DNA of 64,000 bases. It comes from QZKY01 sp942492925. Lineage in GTDB: Bacteria > Pseudomonadota > Gammaproteobacteria > Burkholderiales > Burkholderiaceae_D. The notes under the pieces were generated by a model, which was not told where the DNA came from, did no database searches, and worked only from the letters and a program-made list of their open reading frames with translations. Positions 41,763-50,856 of this stretch are shown in pieces (the stretch's first letter is position 1; each line of letters opens with the position of its first letter). A program made the translations under genes and the position numbers. Where the stretch lies: the NCBI GenBank assembly GCA_942492925.1, contig OW818641.1, positions 434,001-498,000 of the forward strand, read 5' to 3'.

Positions 41763-42164
41763 TCACACCCCCCAGACGATATCTTTTTTCTTTTTGTGCG
41801 CCCGCTTCAGCATTTCTATCAGCGGATAAACGCGCGCTGCAAAGCTGACGGGTTCGGGACGTTCCTTGCGACGTTCCTTTTCCTGCAAAAGTTTTTCGAG
41901 CTCTTCCAGGTTGCCATTTTCACGCGCCCGCGCTTCGCGCTCGGCACGATCTTTTTCCAAAGCTTCGCGCTCGGCTTTTTCTTGCGCCTCGATGACCTTG
42001 CGCCGTTCAATCTCGTTTTGAAGTTTTGCGATGGCGTCCGTTGCTTCATCGGCCAGAATGATGCCTTTTTCGATATTTTTGCCCAGCGCCTCGAGTACTG
42101 CCTTGGCGTTTTCTTCGAACATGATGATGTCGCCCGCGACCTTGGATTTGAAGATGATCAGCAT
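41763..42164 (-). CDS. DUF1840 family protein
   Basis: A 133-residue protein of a betaproteobacterial family of unknown function. The start MLIIFKSKVAGDIIMFEENAKAVLEALGK and the end YPLIEMLKRAHKKKKDIVWGV are family landmarks. They are separated by a very charged Glu/Arg/Lys coiled-coil (RRKVIEAQEKAEREALEKDR). The start chosen is ATG at 42164; an in-frame TTG three codons upstream is less likely. It is divergent from the CoA-activase gene. Confidence 0.88.
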   Translation of the reverse strand: MLIIFKSKVAGDIIMFEENAKAVLEALGKNIEKGIILADEATDAIAKLQNEIERRKVIEAQEKAEREALEKDRAEREARARENGNLEELEKLLQEKERRKERPEPVSFAARVYPLIEMLKRAHKKKKDIVWGV

Positions 42165-42281
42165 GCGTTCCAATTAAGATGTAAAGTTGGTAAAAATGTT
42201 ATTTCGTCAGTATAACAAGAACGAGCAGGCGCAATGCCTTCGCTGGTGTGTCGCCAAAAAGAAAAACTCGCATCTTCCCGG

Positions 42282-42309
42282 TTGACATTTCATCAGGCTT
42301 GGCTACACT
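42282..42309 (+). promoter_or_regulatory. Candidate sigma-70 promoter for the CoA-activase gene
   Basis: A perfect TTGACA (42282-42287), 16-nt spacer and TACACT (42304-42309), about 84 nt before the ATG. A second TTGACA at 42334 lacks a good -10. Confidence 0.6.
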
Positions 42310-42392
42310 CTCCGTTGGATCAAAATTTATTATTTGACAATATTTTATCGCGACGTCTTGTACAGATGTCCGAAAGCAAAAAAGAGGTATGA

Positions 42393-45300
42393 ATGGGTCA
42401 GGCTGGTGCGGCAAAATTTCAAGGTGAACGACTGTACATTGACGCGGGCGTCGCGTATCTGCGTATGCGCGTGTGCGACAGCAATGGCCGAGAAATCGAA
42501 AATCACGTCATTTCAAGCAATCGTGATTTGCGTGAGGTTATCGACGAGTATCAACTGGATAAGCGCCTGGAGGCGGGGGCGCAGGCCATCATTACCGGCA
42601 AGCTGGCGTCGCTGGTGAAAAAAGCGCTTGGCGGCGGGCACACGTTTTTGCAAGCCTCGGCATTGTGGATGGCCGCCAAAACGCGCGCCAAACTGAAAAA
42701 TGAAGATGCGTTGGCGATTGTCGAGATTTCCGCTTCGGGTTACACGTTGGTGGGCGTGGATGATCAGGGTCGCCTGCGCGAAGATTTGCTCGTGACGAAT
42801 CCGCGCTGCGGCGCAGGCACGGGTGTGAATATTGACCGCGTGCTGCAAAAGCTGGGGATGAAGCGCGATGACGTGGATGTCATTCTCGCAGACTATCTCG
42901 GTCATGCTGGGCGATCCTTGCGCGACAGAATCGGCACGCGTGTAGACCGTTGCGGGGTGTTCGGTGCGTCTGCAACCATCTCTGACAAGAATCAAGGCAT
43001 TCCACTTTCCGTGGCGCTGGCGACAACCTTCAAGTCCGAATTGCAAAAAGTGATCACCAAGTTACCCGAAGGGTTCAACACGGTGGTGTTGGTTGGGCGT
43101 TTTTTCAACTGGCAATTTGTGCGCGATTGCGCGGAAGATTTTTTGCGGCCGCTCGGCGTCAAACACGTCGAATACGATCCAGACAATACCTTGATGCTGG
43201 ATGCGCTACATGATCTGGCGGAACATGCCGGCGTAGCGGGAATGCCATCGCTGGATGGCATCGCTTTGTTTGAGCCCAAGCTGAACGACTACCCGGCTTT
43301 TGCCGACTTGCTTGCGGAAAAAGAAGGGAACATGCGCTATCGCCGCGAACCGGCAGGGGCGTTTTCCGTGCGCGCTGCGCGCGATCTGGCCACGCGCCCA
43401 GTGCATATCGGCATGGACGTGGGCTCCACGATGGCGAAAGTGGTGATGACGGACGATGCAGGCGAAATTGTTTTTCTCGACGCATACAGCAACGCTGGCG
43501 ACACGATCGAAACCGTCATGCGGGTGTTCAGCGATTTGCAAGAGCAAGGCATGAGCAGTTTGCAGGTACGTTCAATTGGCATCACCGGCTCAGCGCGTTA
43601 CCAAGTACGTGAAGCCCTGGCGCGCATTTATCCGCAACTCGCATCGCGCCTGGCGGTGTTGGTGGAAAACTACGCGCATGCGCGCGGCTCGATTGATCAG
43701 GCGCGTGAACACGTGAAGCGTCTGAAAGCAGCGGGCGTGACAGACATCAACGAAGATTTCTGCATTCTGGTCGACATCGGCGGCGAAGATACCAAGATTT
43801 CCACCATCGCATTGCGCGAAGCCGAACTGTTCAGCAACGCGATGAACATCAAGTGTTCTGCCGGTACCGGCAGTTTGATGGACACACTTTCCGCCTTGTT
43901 CGGTATTGCTGGCGCGGGCGAAGCCAGCAAGCTGGCATTTGAAGCCAGACGTGGACTGGAAATCAATGCCACCTGCGCCGTGTTCCTGATCGAGAATGCG
44001 CAAAAACTGCAAGCGCAGGGCGTGCCGCGTGGCGAAATTTTGGCCTCGGCGAGCTGGGCCATCGTGGAAAACATGGCCCGTACCTTGTGGAGCCAGGTTG
44101 ATTTGCCGGGTCGTACGGTGGTGCTGCTGCACGGGCAAACCATGCTATCCGATCCCTTGCCGCTGGCCGTGAGCCACCGCCTTGAAAATTATTTGGGCGA
44201 ACCGGCGTATTGTTTGGTGCCGACTTATCCGGGTCACCGTGCGTGTCTGGGGCTGATTCGCACCTTGTCCGCGACGGCGCCAACGGGGACCGTCACCATG
44301 CCATTCAGCGCTTTGCTGGAAGCGAAGTTTGATAAAGTCATTATCAAGTGCAAAGGGATTGCCTGCGAAGATCCCAACGCGGCGTGCAATCGCACCGGGT
44401 TGCGGTGTCACGGGAGCGATGGCAATCTGTTCGCCTTCACGCTGGGCGGCTGTTCAGCCGTTAATGAGTTGCTGGCCAAGTATGTCGCGCGCAAAGAACA
44501 TGGTGTGGCGATGGAAGTGACGGCCCCGCCCCGCGATGCATACATGGAAATCTGGAATTTCATCGACAGTCAGCATCCGCGTAGCGAACATCCGCGTCGT
44601 CTGGTGATTCCGCGCGGGTTCATTGTGTCCGAGTGGGCGTATTTTTTCTCGCGAATTTTCGAGCGTTTCGATATCCCGGTGTATGTTGACAACGTGTGCG
44701 ATGCCGATCTGGTCAATGCGCAACCGTATTTCAGCGTGGATAGCTGCGCGCCGCACATGGGCGCGGTCGGACAGTTCTTGCGTCTGGCGAAAATGCAAGG
44801 CGAAGGAAAAAGCGGCATGATTCTGGCGCCGCAAATCGAGCTGCTGCCCACCGATGGCAAGAGCATGGGTCGCACCTGCACCTTGAATCAGGGCGGCTTC
44901 GCGGTCGCCAAAGGGGTGGCGGAAACCGTGCATCACGATGCGAAAATCCACCTGTTCCACATCGATTTATCCAATCAGGATGTGCAGCATTTGGCCGATC
45001 AGTTGCACAGCCAGTTTGCGCCGGTGTTCGCTGCGTACGGGTTGACGCCGACGCTTGGCGAATTGACGGCGGCCCTGGCTGGTGCGCTCAATGATCACCG
45101 CGCGTTGCGTGTGCAAACTGCAGACATGGCGGCGGATATGATCGAGCAGGCGAACGCGGCGGGTCAGAAAGTGGCGCTTGTAGTGGGTCGGGAATATCTG
45201 CTGAACCCTGGCATTTACGACAGTCATGTGCGCCGACTGCTGCGCGACAAGGCGATGGTGACGATTCCCTCCTACGTGCTGGACGTGGAGCTGAATGAAG

Positions 45301-47060
45301 ACTTCGGTTATATCTACTGGCGCAATCCGCATTTGATTACGACCATCCTCGCCGCGGTGGCCGATCGCACGCTGCACCGGCGCATTCGCCAGCCCCGTCT
45401 GGCCGCCTTGTTTGAAAAGCTGGAATCTGCGACCGATTTGCTGCCAGTCGTGCAGGTCTCAACGTTCTGTTGCGGCCCGGACAGCGTGACGCTGCCATTG
45501 GCTGCCGAACTGATGAAGCAGCGCCCTTTCCTGCTGATTCAGTCCGATGCCGTGATCAAGGAACTCGCGCATCTGGAAAATCGCGTCAACACGTACGTGA
45601 ATCAGTTGAGCATGGGGCTGCATGCCAAGCTCAAACCGGCGAACGAAGAAGCGTTTGACGTGAAAGCGTTGGACGATCTGGAAAATAATGAAGGCATTGA
45701 TCCGGCGCGCGACGTGATTTATTTCCCGACGCTGTCCGACAATCGTGCGCTCACCAGCATTTTGCGTGGCGCGGGGTTTGCCTGCGTCGATATTTATGGC
45801 AGCGATCAGGATTTGCAGAGCTTGATCAAATCGGGTCGACGCAGTGTCGGTGATGCGGTGTGCGCGCCGCTGGCGGCGGTCTATGCCGATCTGGATCGCG
45901 CCAAGGCGGACTTTGCGCGTCGCCGCGCGCAGAATGACCCGCTGGTGGCCGGGAAAACGCGCTTGCTGTTTTTCGATAATGCGGGGACGGGGCCGTGCCG
46001 TCAGGGTCAATATGTGGAAGTGCACAAGCTCACCGCGCACAAGGACATGCAACGTGAAACGCAGGACTGTCATGGCGCCGGCGCGATTCGTTTCCTGATT
46101 GCGCGCGAACGCGACGGCTATAACATCGGTCTGGAAGAATGGACGCTGTTGCGCATGTACCAAGCGGCGATTCTGCAAGGCGTGATGCACGATCTCCTGT
46201 TTACGGGTGCCCTGATTTGCCGCGATGCGGAAGAATATGGTCGTTTCACCGCAGATTACGCGGTGCTAAAAGAAGAACTGTATGCTGCGCTCGAAAAATT
46301 TTCCGGCCCCGGTCCGGTGGCGCGGGCATTGTGCAAAGTGTTTGGCACGCCTGCGAAATACTGGGCCTACCGATTGAATGGGCGGGATTTGGCGGAGCCC
46401 TTGCGCAAGTTTGTGAAACGCTGGCCGCAGCGTCCTGCCGAAGGACGTCCGCTGGACATTCTGGCGACCGGCGAAGTGTATATGCGCGTGGCACAAGCCG
46501 AGACGATTTTCACGTCCCTGCTCTCGATGCTGGGTTTTGGCCGCTTCAAGTTGCATGTCGCGCCGGTGTGGTCGTATCTCGACTATCTGGTGGAGCAAGC
46601 CGATGCGGAAATCCGCACGACACCGCAAGCCGATGTGAAAGCGGCGGAAGCGCGCCGCAAACGCATTGCGCGGCTGCGCTGGGTGTTGCGCAATCTGATC
46701 GCAAAGCCGATTTACGAAGCCGCGGGATTGTCGTTGCCGGAATCGGCGGGCGAACACATGAAGGTTGCGGAAGAAGTCTTGCCGACCTTGCGTCCCTTCG
46801 GCGAACTGGCTCCGTATCTTGGTGAAGTCATCGGCAGCTTGCGACATGGCTCGGATTTGATTTTGAACGTTGCCCCGACAAGCTGCATGGTGTCCACGAT
46901 GAGTCAGGTCTTCACGCCGAAGTTGCGACAAGTTGGGTGTGGCGAGGGGCACGTGCAGCATCTCTTTTCGGCGGATGGGGAAGTGAACGAGGAATTGCTG
47001 TCGCTCGCGTTGCTCAAGTCGATGGGGCCCGAGGTGTTGGCGAGGCGGGGGTTGCGGTAA
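42393..47060 (+). CDS. Giant acyl-CoA dehydratase activase-related protein (BadF/HgdC + DUF2229 + HgdB-like)
   Basis: A 1,555-residue multidomain protein. Residues 1-310 look like a diverged actin-fold activase with CGAGTG at 139-144. Residues 335-610 are a typical 2-hydroxyacyl-CoA dehydratase activase: GMDVGST (340-346) for ATP, DIGGED (461-466), CSAGTG (488-493) and INATC (524-528), whose cysteines normally hold a shared 4Fe-4S cluster. A Cys-rich link follows (C653, C658, C665, C672, C687). A DUF2229-like domain begins near residue 735 (RLVIPRGFIVSEWAYFFSRIF), and a long HgdB-like dehydratase part runs to the end. The separate proteins do radical dehydration in anaerobes; fused giants of this kind are known in proteobacteria, but their reaction is not. 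Ribosome site AGAGGT precedes ATG 42393. It is a single gene. Confidence 0.85.
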   Translation: MGQAGAAKFQGERLYIDAGVAYLRMRVCDSNGREIENHVISSNRDLREVIDEYQLDKRLEAGAQAIITGKLASLVKKALGGGHTFLQASALWMAAKTRAKLKNEDALAIVEISASGYTLVGVDDQGRLREDLLVTNPRCGAGTGVNIDRVLQKLGMKRDDVDVILADYLGHAGRSLRDRIGTRVDRCGVFGASATISDKNQGIPLSVALATTFKSELQKVITKLPEGFNTVVLVGRFFNWQFVRDCAEDFLRPLGVKHVEYDPDNTLMLDALHDLAEHAGVAGMPSLDGIALFEPKLNDYPAFADLLAEKEGNMRYRREPAGAFSVRAARDLATRPVHIGMDVGSTMAKVVMTDDAGEIVFLDAYSNAGDTIETVMRVFSDLQEQGMSSLQVRSIGITGSARYQVREALARIYPQLASRLAVLVENYAHARGSIDQAREHVKRLKAAGVTDINEDFCILVDIGGEDTKISTIALREAELFSNAMNIKCSAGTGSLMDTLSALFGIAGAGEASKLAFEARRGLEINATCAVFLIENAQKLQAQGVPRGEILASASWAIVENMARTLWSQVDLPGRTVVLLHGQTMLSDPLPLAVSHRLENYLGEPAYCLVPTYPGHRACLGLIRTLSATAPTGTVTMPFSALLEAKFDKVIIKCKGIACEDPNAACNRTGLRCHGSDGNLFAFTLGGCSAVNELLAKYVARKEHGVAMEVTAPPRDAYMEIWNFIDSQHPRSEHPRRLVIPRGFIVSEWAYFFSRIFERFDIPVYVDNVCDADLVNAQPYFSVDSCAPHMGAVGQFLRLAKMQGEGKSGMILAPQIELLPTDGKSMGRTCTLNQGGFAVAKGVAETVHHDAKIHLFHIDLSNQDVQHLADQLHSQFAPVFAAYGLTPTLGELTAALAGALNDHRALRVQTADMAADMIEQANAAGQKVALVVGREYLLNPGIYDSHVRRLLRDKAMVTIPSYVLDVELNEDFGYIYWRNPHLITTILAAVADRTLHRRIRQPRLAALFEKLESATDLLPVVQVSTFCCGPDSVTLPLAAELMKQRPFLLIQSDAVIKELAHLENRVNTYVNQLSMGLHAKLKPANEEAFDVKALDDLENNEGIDPARDVIYFPTLSDNRALTSILRGAGFACVDIYGSDQDLQSLIKSGRRSVGDAVCAPLAAVYADLDRAKADFARRRAQNDPLVAGKTRLLFFDNAGTGPCRQGQYVEVHKLTAHKDMQRETQDCHGAGAIRFLIARERDGYNIGLEEWTLLRMYQAAILQGVMHDLLFTGALICRDAEEYGRFTADYAVLKEELYAALEKFSGPGPVARALCKVFGTPAKYWAYRLNGRDLAEPLRKFVKRWPQRPAEGRPLDILATGEVYMRVAQAETIFTSLLSMLGFGRFKLHVAPVWSYLDYLVEQADAEIRTTPQADVKAAEARRKRIARLRWVLRNLIAKPIYEAAGLSLPESAGEHMKVAEEVLPTLRPFGELAPYLGEVIGSLRHGSDLILNVAPTSCMVSTMSQVFTPKLRQVGCGEGHVQHLFSADGEVNEELLSLALLKSMGPEVLARRGLR

Positions 47061-47115
47061 ACCTTTTCGCCCCCTCTCCCCTCGCGGGAGAGGGTTGGGG
47101 TGAGGGGGGTATGAG
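47061..47115 (+). repeat. GC-rich hairpin after the CoA-activase gene
   Basis: CCCTCTCCC and GGGAGAGGG around CTCGC, then TTGGGGTGAGGGGG. This is a common type of intergenic palindrome in proteobacteria and may serve as the gene's terminator. Confidence 0.6.
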
Positions 47116-47124
47116 CAGGCGTTT

Positions 47125-47340
47125 CCAGTAATTTGAACGTGCCGGGGGTGGCCCGGCGGCCACATCCTTTTCTTGTCTCGCCAAGAAAAGGATGCAAAAG
47201 AAGGCGACCGCGGCGCCGCTGAATGCTCCGCTGTCGTGAAGGAAAAAGCGGGAAACAAAAGAAACTCGCTGCGCTCAAACAACTTTTGTTTCTGATCCGC
47301 TTTTCCCTCCCCGCCAGCGGCAGCGTCGCAAGCGGATACA
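47125..47340 (+). repeat. Long structured intergenic repeat, copy 2
   Basis: The most diverged of three copies. Stem 1 is CATCCTTTTCTTG with CAAGAAAAGGATG (47163-47175 with 47182-47194), perfect over 13 bp although several bases differ from copies 1 and 3. The long hairpin keeps pairing as GAAACAAAAG/CTTTTGTTTC (47252-47261 with 47283-47292) where copies 1 and 3 have GACGCAAAAA/TTTTTGCGTC. The middle part (47210-47240) is unrelated to that of the other copies. Confidence 0.85.
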
Positions 47341-47415
47341 AACCCAAGCGGTAGAAATAAATTGAAGTCTACTCCCCCCTTAGCTCATTAGGCAAAGCAG
47401 CTTGCAATCAGTACG

Positions 47416-48933
47416 CTATCGTTCCATTAGCGCCCGTCGATACTGAATGGCTTCGGCGACGTGCGTTTGGGTCACTTTGTCCGAATCGGCGAGATCGGCA
47501 ATCGTGCGTGCGAGTTTGAGCACGCGATGGTAGGCGCGCGCTGACCAGTTCAGCCGTGTCATCGCACTGCGCAACAATTTTTCTCCGGCGGTATCCGGCT
47601 TGCAGTGTCGGTCGATTTCTTTCGTGCTCAGTTGACTGTTGGGGCTGTTCTGACGCGCCTGCTGTACCTCAGAAGCGCGTGCAACGCGCGCTGCAATGGT
47701 GGCTGACGACTCGCCATCGGCCTGCAACATCAATTCATCCTGAGAGAGCGCGCCGACGTGAATCTGCATGTCGATGCGGTCGAGCATCGGGCCGGAAATG
47801 CGATCCTGGTAGCGTGCAACTACGTCGGGTGTGCACCGGCATTTTCCCGAGGGGTGGCCGAGATGGCCGCATGGACAGGGATTCATCGCGGCGAGCAACT
47901 GGAAACGCGCCGGAAAATCGGCTTGTCGCGCGGCGCGCGAAATGGTGATAAGACCGGATTCCATCGGCTCGCGCAAGACTTCCAGCACCTTGCGTTCGAA
48001 TTCCGGCAATTCATCCAGAAAAAGTACGCCGCAATGCGCGAGCGAAATTTCGCCGGGGCGCGGTGTGCTGCCCCCGCCAACGAGCGCGACGCCCGACGCC
48101 GTGTGATGGGGCGCGCGATAGGGGCGCGTCTTCCAGCGCGACACATCGAATCCCCCGGTCAGCGATTGCACGGCCGCAGACTCCAGTGCCTCCTCCTCCG
48201 TCATGGGTGGCAGGATGCCCGCAAAGCGCGAGGCCAGCATGGTTTTCCCGGTGCCGGGTGGGCCGACCATTAGCACGCTGTGTCCGCCTGCTGCCGCGAC
48301 TTCCAGTGCGCGTTTGGCTTGCTGCTGACCTTTGACTTCTGCGAAGTCCGGGTAGAGGGGGCGGATGCGTTGAGCGTTCGGAATATGTCGGGGTAGTTTG
48401 GCATAGGCGCAGGTGGGCGCGAGTTGTGAGCAAGCTTCCAGCAAGGAGGAGGCTGGCAAAATGGTGGCATCGCGCACGAGCGCCGCTTCGTTGGCATTGG
48501 CGTGCGGCAGGATGAAGGCGCGCTGTTTTCCGTCGCCGCTGCGCTGCATGGCATACGTCATCGCCAGCGCACCGCGGATAGGACGCAATTCGCCGGAGAG
48601 CGAGAGTTCGCCCGCGAATTCATAGTGATCGAGCGTGTGCGCGGAAATTTGGCCGGACGCAGCGAGAATGCCGAGTGCGATCGGCAAATCGAAACGGCCG
48701 GATTCTTTCGGCAGATCGGCGGGGGCGAGATTGACGGTGATGCGTCGCGCCGGGAATTCAAAACGGGAATTCTGGATGGCGGCGCGCACGCGATCCCGCG
48801 CTTCCTTCACTTCGGTTTCAGGCAGCCCGACGATGGTCATGCCGGGCAAGCCATTCGCCAGATGCACTTCCACAGTGACTTCAGGTGCAGACATGCCATT
48901 CAAGGCGCGGCTTTTGAGGATAGCTAGGCTCAT
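47416..48933 (-). CDS. comM: YifB/ComM family Mg-chelatase-like AAA ATPase
   Basis: A 505-residue ATPase with an N-terminal Lon-protease-like domain (SLAILKSRALNGMSAPEVTVEVHLANG start region) and a central Mg-chelatase AAA module. Walker A is MVGPPGTGKTMLASRF and Walker B is GVLFLDELPEF. A Cys-rich insert follows (NPCPCGHLGHPSGKCRC), then a C-terminal helical part. ComM is a hexameric helicase that drives branch migration during natural transformation, so the organism may be competent. The start is ATG at 48933, where MSLAILKSRAL begins. Confidence 0.94.
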   Translation of the reverse strand: MSLAILKSRALNGMSAPEVTVEVHLANGLPGMTIVGLPETEVKEARDRVRAAIQNSRFEFPARRITVNLAPADLPKESGRFDLPIALGILAASGQISAHTLDHYEFAGELSLSGELRPIRGALAMTYAMQRSGDGKQRAFILPHANANEAALVRDATILPASSLLEACSQLAPTCAYAKLPRHIPNAQRIRPLYPDFAEVKGQQQAKRALEVAAAGGHSVLMVGPPGTGKTMLASRFAGILPPMTEEEALESAAVQSLTGGFDVSRWKTRPYRAPHHTASGVALVGGGSTPRPGEISLAHCGVLFLDELPEFERKVLEVLREPMESGLITISRAARQADFPARFQLLAAMNPCPCGHLGHPSGKCRCTPDVVARYQDRISGPMLDRIDMQIHVGALSQDELMLQADGESSATIAARVARASEVQQARQNSPNSQLSTKEIDRHCKPDTAGEKLLRSAMTRLNWSARAYHRVLKLARTIADLADSDKVTQTHVAEAIQYRRALMER

Positions 48934-49215
48934 GTTGAGGTCTATTGATTGGGTCGCCATGCAGGCATGGCCATGCCTGCTAGTTTGAAGTAAAAATGTT
49001 TTTTTAACAATTAAAATTACACCGTCGCCATAGTCGTGGCGGGTTTGTGTGGCGGTCATAGCGTGGGCTGAAAAATAAATGACTTCATCGGTCTGGGGGT
49101 AAAAAGATAAGTGCTGACGTATTGCGTGCTTCCGGGATAAAATGATTTCTTTAAACCAACGTTTTTTGACTTCTTTTAAACGTAATTTGGTTTTTTCAAT
49201 CTCATTGGCCGAGCG

Positions 49216-50241
49216 ATGATGAGTCCTGAACGACAGCAGTTGATTCGCGCCCTCTTTGACGAATACATCGAGATGTATGCGTCGCGCGATGATCGCTTGA
49301 CCGAACGTTTCAGCGACAATTTCAGCGGTTACGCTGGCAGCAGCAGCGTGCTCGTCAAGGATCGCGAAGAATGGATCCGGGTCACCAGGCAGGATTTTGC
49401 GCAAGTGCCACAGCGGGTGGGCATTGAACTGCAGAGTCTGTCGATGCAGGATCTGGCCGAAAACTGCGTGATGGTGACGGCGTTCTTTTATATTCATTTG
49501 CCGCTGCCAGCCAAATTCCTGTCGGACGAAATTGCCCGCCTGGTGCTGGTCTTTCAGCGCGAAGGCGAAGACTGGAAAATCGCGCACAGCGGCATTTCGG
49601 TGCCGTATCATGAGGCCGGCGAAGGCGAAATCTATCCGCTCAAGAGCATGCAGCAGCGCAATCGCGATCTGGAAGCCATTGTGGACGAGCGCACGCAAGC
49701 CCTGAAAGAAGTCAATCAAAAGCTCGAAGCGCTCAGCAATACCGACGGTTTGACGGGCATCGCTAACCGGCGTTACTTCGATCGGCTTTTGAGGCAGGAA
49801 TGGAATCGGGCCAAACGTGCGGGGCATGCCATCTCGCTTCTCCTGATCGACGTGGATCACTTCAAGCAGTTTAACGATGTACACGGACACTTGGCGGGCG
49901 ACGCCTGTTTGCAAACCTTCGCGAAGAAAATGTCGAAAGTGGCGCGGCGCGGCGGTGAGCTGGCGGCGCGCTACGGTGGCGAAGAGTTCGTGATGCTCCT
50001 GCCCGACTCACGCGAACACGATGCGCTGGAAATGGCCCGGCGCATCCAGGTGGTGGCGCAGTCGCTGAAGCTGCCGCATATTAATAGGGGACCAGGTATG
50101 ATCACGGTCAGCATCGGCATTGCCAGTTGCATTCCCGGAAAAGAAGACAATGCGGAAAGCCTGATTCACGAGGCTGATCAGGCCCTTTATCAGGCCAAAA
50201 GCGCGGGACGCAACGCTATTCGGCTGGCCTCCTGCGGATAA
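49216..50241 (+). CDS. Diguanylate cyclase (GGDEF) with N-terminal SnoaL/NTF2-like domain
   Basis: A 341-residue protein without membrane segments. Residues 1-135 look like an NTF2/SnoaL-like cone fold (ALFDEYIEMYASRD, then LVFQREGEDWKIAHSGISVPY). A coiled linker follows (QQRNRDLEAIVDERTQALKEVNQKLEAL), then a GGDEF domain with the active A-site GGEEF (254-258), the usual DGLTGIANRRYFD start and LLIDVDHFKQFND metal site. It should make cyclic di-GMP. The inhibitory RxxD site is RGGE (245-248), so product inhibition may be weaker. The small domain could sense a ligand, which is inference. Confidence 0.9.
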   Translation: MMSPERQQLIRALFDEYIEMYASRDDRLTERFSDNFSGYAGSSSVLVKDREEWIRVTRQDFAQVPQRVGIELQSLSMQDLAENCVMVTAFFYIHLPLPAKFLSDEIARLVLVFQREGEDWKIAHSGISVPYHEAGEGEIYPLKSMQQRNRDLEAIVDERTQALKEVNQKLEALSNTDGLTGIANRRYFDRLLRQEWNRAKRAGHAISLLLIDVDHFKQFNDVHGHLAGDACLQTFAKKMSKVARRGGELAARYGGEEFVMLLPDSREHDALEMARRIQVVAQSLKLPHINRGPGMITVSIGIASCIPGKEDNAESLIHEADQALYQAKSAGRNAIRLASCG

Positions 50242-50346
50242 GCACCGAAGTCGTCCGCTTGCTGACGCCCAACCGCACGGGGCGTTCAGCGATACCCGGT
50301 CGTATGGTTCTAGCGCCACCCGCTGGCGCTTTCAGCCGGTTTGCCG

Positions 50347-50607
50347 TCACGTTCGCCGATGCACGGCTTCGGGCGTCAACATTTTTTCCATTTCCGCCAC
50401 CCGCTTTTCCAACACATCCAGCCTTTCGCGTATGCGGGCCAGCTGAAGCGCCTGCGCTTCGAATTCCTCGCGCGGCACCATGTCGAGCTTCGCCAATCCT
50501 TGCGTGAGTAGCGCGCGGACATTCTTTTCCAAATCCTTGGCAGGCGTGGTTTGGAGGAGTTGATTGATTTGGCTTTGAACCTGATCAATGAATTGTTTAG
50601 GGTCCAT
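50347..50607 (-). CDS. ubiK: Ubiquinone biosynthesis accessory factor UbiK (BMFP domain)
   Basis: An 86-residue membrane-fusogenic, coiled-coil protein (former YqiC). MDPKQFIDQVQSQINQLL is the family start, followed by the C-terminal coiled coil LARIRERLDVLEKRVAEMEKML. UbiK works with UbiJ on late hydroxylation and methylation steps of aerobic ubiquinone synthesis. Start ATG at 50607 has AAGGA upstream; an ATG nine codons earlier lacks a site. No ubiJ is seen in this window. It is divergent from the nitrogen operon. Confidence 0.9.
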   Translation of the reverse strand: MDPKQFIDQVQSQINQLLQTTPAKDLEKNVRALLTQGLAKLDMVPREEFEAQALQLARIRERLDVLEKRVAEMEKMLTPEAVHRRT

Positions 50608-50654
50608 GATATTCCTTGCACTGTTTTGATGCATAGTCGGTCGGCATGCCAGAT

Positions 50655-50661
50655 TGGTGCA
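50655..50661 (+). promoter_or_regulatory. Possible NtrC half-site
   Basis: TGGTGCA matches one arm of the NtrC enhancer consensus and lies about 115 bp before the sigma-54 promoter, a normal enhancer distance. The other arm (GCATGCCA) is poor, so this is tentative. Confidence 0.35.
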
Positions 50662-50771
50662 TCGTCGATTCTATATGGCCTGGGTGGCGTAGGCATTGTG
50701 TATGGCTGTGAATGGTAGCGCACTCTCGAAGCCACGCGCAAAAACTTGTCGAAACCGGGAGTCAAGCGAGC

Positions 50772-50787
50772 TGGCACGACTTCTGCT
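50772..50787 (+). promoter_or_regulatory. Sigma-54 promoter for torF-glnK-amtB
   Basis: TGGCACGACTTCTGCT fits the -24/-12 consensus (TGGCACG-N4-TTGCW) with one mismatch; the GG and GC elements have the required spacing. It lies 70 nt before the porin gene and implies nitrogen-limited, NtrC-dependent expression. Confidence 0.88.
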
Positions 50788-50856
50788 TTATAGGGAATGA
50801 AACCGGTATGGTTCCGAATATCAACCTCTTGGCAGACATACAAATAAGGAAACGTT

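Noticed and set aside
42334..42362. Second TTGACA before the CoA-activase gene
   Set aside because: No acceptable -10 at proper spacing (best is CTTGTA); the box at 42282-42309 fits better.
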